Shown here one piece after another: positions 6,214-7,186 of a stretch of 7,186 nucleotides of DNA (position 1 is the stretch's first letter; each line of letters opens with the position of its first letter). Made by a program: the position numbers and the translations under genes. The stretch comes from Aquifex sp. Its GTDB lineage: Bacteria; Aquificota; Aquificia; Aquificales; Aquificaceae. The DNA lies in NCBI GenBank assembly GCA_003978875.1, contig QNXQ01000148.1, positions 1-7,186 of the forward strand, read 5' to 3'. Under the pieces are notes generated by a model. It did no database searches and was not told the origin of the DNA. It worked only from the letters and a program-made list of their open reading frames with translations.

Positions 6214-7186
6214 AGAAACGAGACATCTTAATTATTCTTTCCCTTTCTTTCATTTTTTTTATCTTCGGAAACTGGATTTTATCTTTTACGTCCCTCGACG
6301 AGGGAAGAAACTTTTACGCAACTCTGCACATGTTAAAAACCAGCGATTTCTTAACTCCCTACTACAATTGTGATTATAGATTTGAAAAACCTCCTTTACT
6401 ATACTGGTTGGGTAGTATTTCCCTCTTTATATTCGGAATCCCAGAATTCTCTGTAAGATTGGTTTCGGGAATTTCGGCCACTCTTACGGCATTTCTCGTA
6501 TACCTTATGGGGTTAAAGTTTCTTTCGAGAGAAAAGGCTCTATTCTCTGCAATTTCTTTTATCCTATTCGTACATACATGGATTGAAGCAAGAGCTTATG
6601 TTCCTGAGTTTACGTTAGTTTTTTTCTCAACCTTAGGAGTTTATTTATTTATATCGGAAAGATTTACACTGGGCTGGGTAGCATTATCACTCGCTTTTCT
6701 AACAAAGGGACCCGTGGGCGTTATATTACCATTAGGTGTATATCTTCTATGGAAAAGAAATTTAAAATTTTTTGATTTAAAAGGAATTTTACTCTTTCTA
6801 CTTATAGGATTTTCTTGGTATTTTCTTATGATTTACAAGTTCGGTTTGGCGTATTTCTTTAAGTTCTTTATTTACGAAAACATTTACCGCTACACGGGAG
6901 CTTATAAAATACACAGTCTACCTTTTTATTTCTACATAATAGTTATACTCATAAATATTGTTCTATTCCTGCCGATAATTCCCAAAATCTTATTTAAATT
7001 TGATAAGAATCTAAAACCTTTTTTGCTCTGGTTTCTAATTGTTTTAGTGTTTTATTCATTCTCCGAAAATAAACTTCACCATTATATCCTTTTTTCCTAT
7101 CCACCTTTAGCAATTATTATAGGAAATTACTTAGACATTAATTACATAAAGAAAGCTGTAAAAGCTGGAATATTAATATTTTCAAT
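6210..7186 (+). CDS. ArnT/PMT_2-type polyprenyl-phosphate-sugar glycosyltransferase, C-terminus cut by window edge
   Basis: Reading from TTG at 6210 to the edge gives 325 residues with no stop. Relatives usually have about 450-550, so roughly the last third is missing. It is a multi-pass inner-membrane protein of the GT39/GT83 (PMT_2) class, which moves a sugar from a polyprenyl phosphate carrier to a lipid or protein on the periplasmic side. Family features in order are a first membrane helix (about 5-24), SLDEGRNFYAT with the acidic pair Asp30-Glu31 in the first periplasmic loop, FEKPPLLYWLGS (58-69), GIPEFSVRL (76-84), EARAYVPEFTLVFF (126-139), FLTKGP (163-168) and SENKLHHYILFSYPPLA (285-301, the KLxxYIL-PP signature). 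The start overlaps the galU stop by 4 bases. The gene is visibly richer in A+T, with T runs, than the soluble-protein genes, as expected for membrane codons. The sugar and acceptor cannot be read from sequence; aminoarabinose, galacturonic acid and mannose are all possible. Confidence 0.85.
   Translation, partial: MKKRDILIILSLSFIFFIFGNWILSFTSLDEGRNFYATLHMLKTSDFLTPYYNCDYRFEKPPLLYWLGSISLFIFGIPEFSVRLVSGISATLTAFLVYLMGLKFLSREKALFSAISFILFVHTWIEARAYVPEFTLVFFSTLGVYLFISERFTLGWVALSLAFLTKGPVGVILPLGVYLLWKRNLKFFDLKGILLFLLIGFSWYFLMIYKFGLAYFFKFFIYENIYRYTGAYKIHSLPFYFYIIVILINIVLFLPIIPKILFKFDKNLKPFLLWFLIVLVFYSFSENKLHHYILFSYPPLAIIIGNYLDINYIKKAVKAGILIFS
6291..6305 (+). repeat. 15-base palindrome in the transferase gene
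   Basis: TCCCTCG, a central A and CGAGGGA form a perfect odd palindrome about 80 bases into the coding region. It lies over the codons for the catalytic Asp-Glu loop. As RNA it could form a 6-bp stem with a 3-base loop. A coding coincidence is the simplest explanation. Confidence 0.35.

Noticed and set aside
1..7186. CRISPR arrays, tRNA or rRNA genes, insertion sequences, prophage or attachment sites
   Set aside because: Nearly every base is accounted for by housekeeping or envelope genes; no spaced repeats, RNA-gene signatures, transposase or integrase motifs were seen.

Overview
The window reads as chromosomal DNA from a hyperthermophilic member of the Aquificales, most likely Aquifex aeolicus or a close relative. 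The grounds are indirect. The proteins are rich in Lys, Glu and Ile, Arg is written mostly AGA/AGG, Ile often ATA, and genes with unrelated functions are packed with almost no spacing. I also recall this neighbourhood (argF, metE, pfkA, riboflavin synthase, PAP2, galU) from that genome, but could not check it here.

Layout. A gene on the minus strand, argF (ornithine carbamoyltransferase), runs from position 890 out of the left edge and lacks only its last few codons. A 51-base divergent intergenic region (891-941) separates it from a plus-strand run of six genes that fills the rest of the window: metE (cobalamin-independent methionine synthase), pfkA (6-phosphofructokinase), ribE (riboflavin synthase), a PAP2-family membrane phosphatase, galU (UTP--glucose-1-phosphate uridylyltransferase) and a multi-pass glycosyltransferase of the ArnT/PMT_2 type that is cut by the right edge. 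The junctions are a 4-base overlap, a 2-base gap, a 7-base overlap, a 14-base overlap and a 4-base overlap, so the six genes are probably one transcription unit. I see no terminator in the window and no gene-free stretch over 300 bases.

How the genes fit together. The first three plus-strand genes serve unrelated housekeeping pathways: methionine synthesis, glycolysis and riboflavin synthesis. The last three form a plausible envelope module of lipid phosphatase, nucleotide-sugar supply and polyprenyl-phosphate-sugar transferase. Aquifex lipid A has been reported to carry galacturonic acid where other bacteria carry phosphate, so a lipid A dephosphorylation and sugar-capping role is an attractive hypothesis. 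It is not shown by the sequence alone.

Points of most interest are this envelope trio, the PSGD variant of the PAP2 catalytic motif, a perfect 9-bp GC-rich hairpin just inside pfkA, unusual active-site residues in PfkA, and an argF start with no Shine-Dalgarno that may be leaderless.
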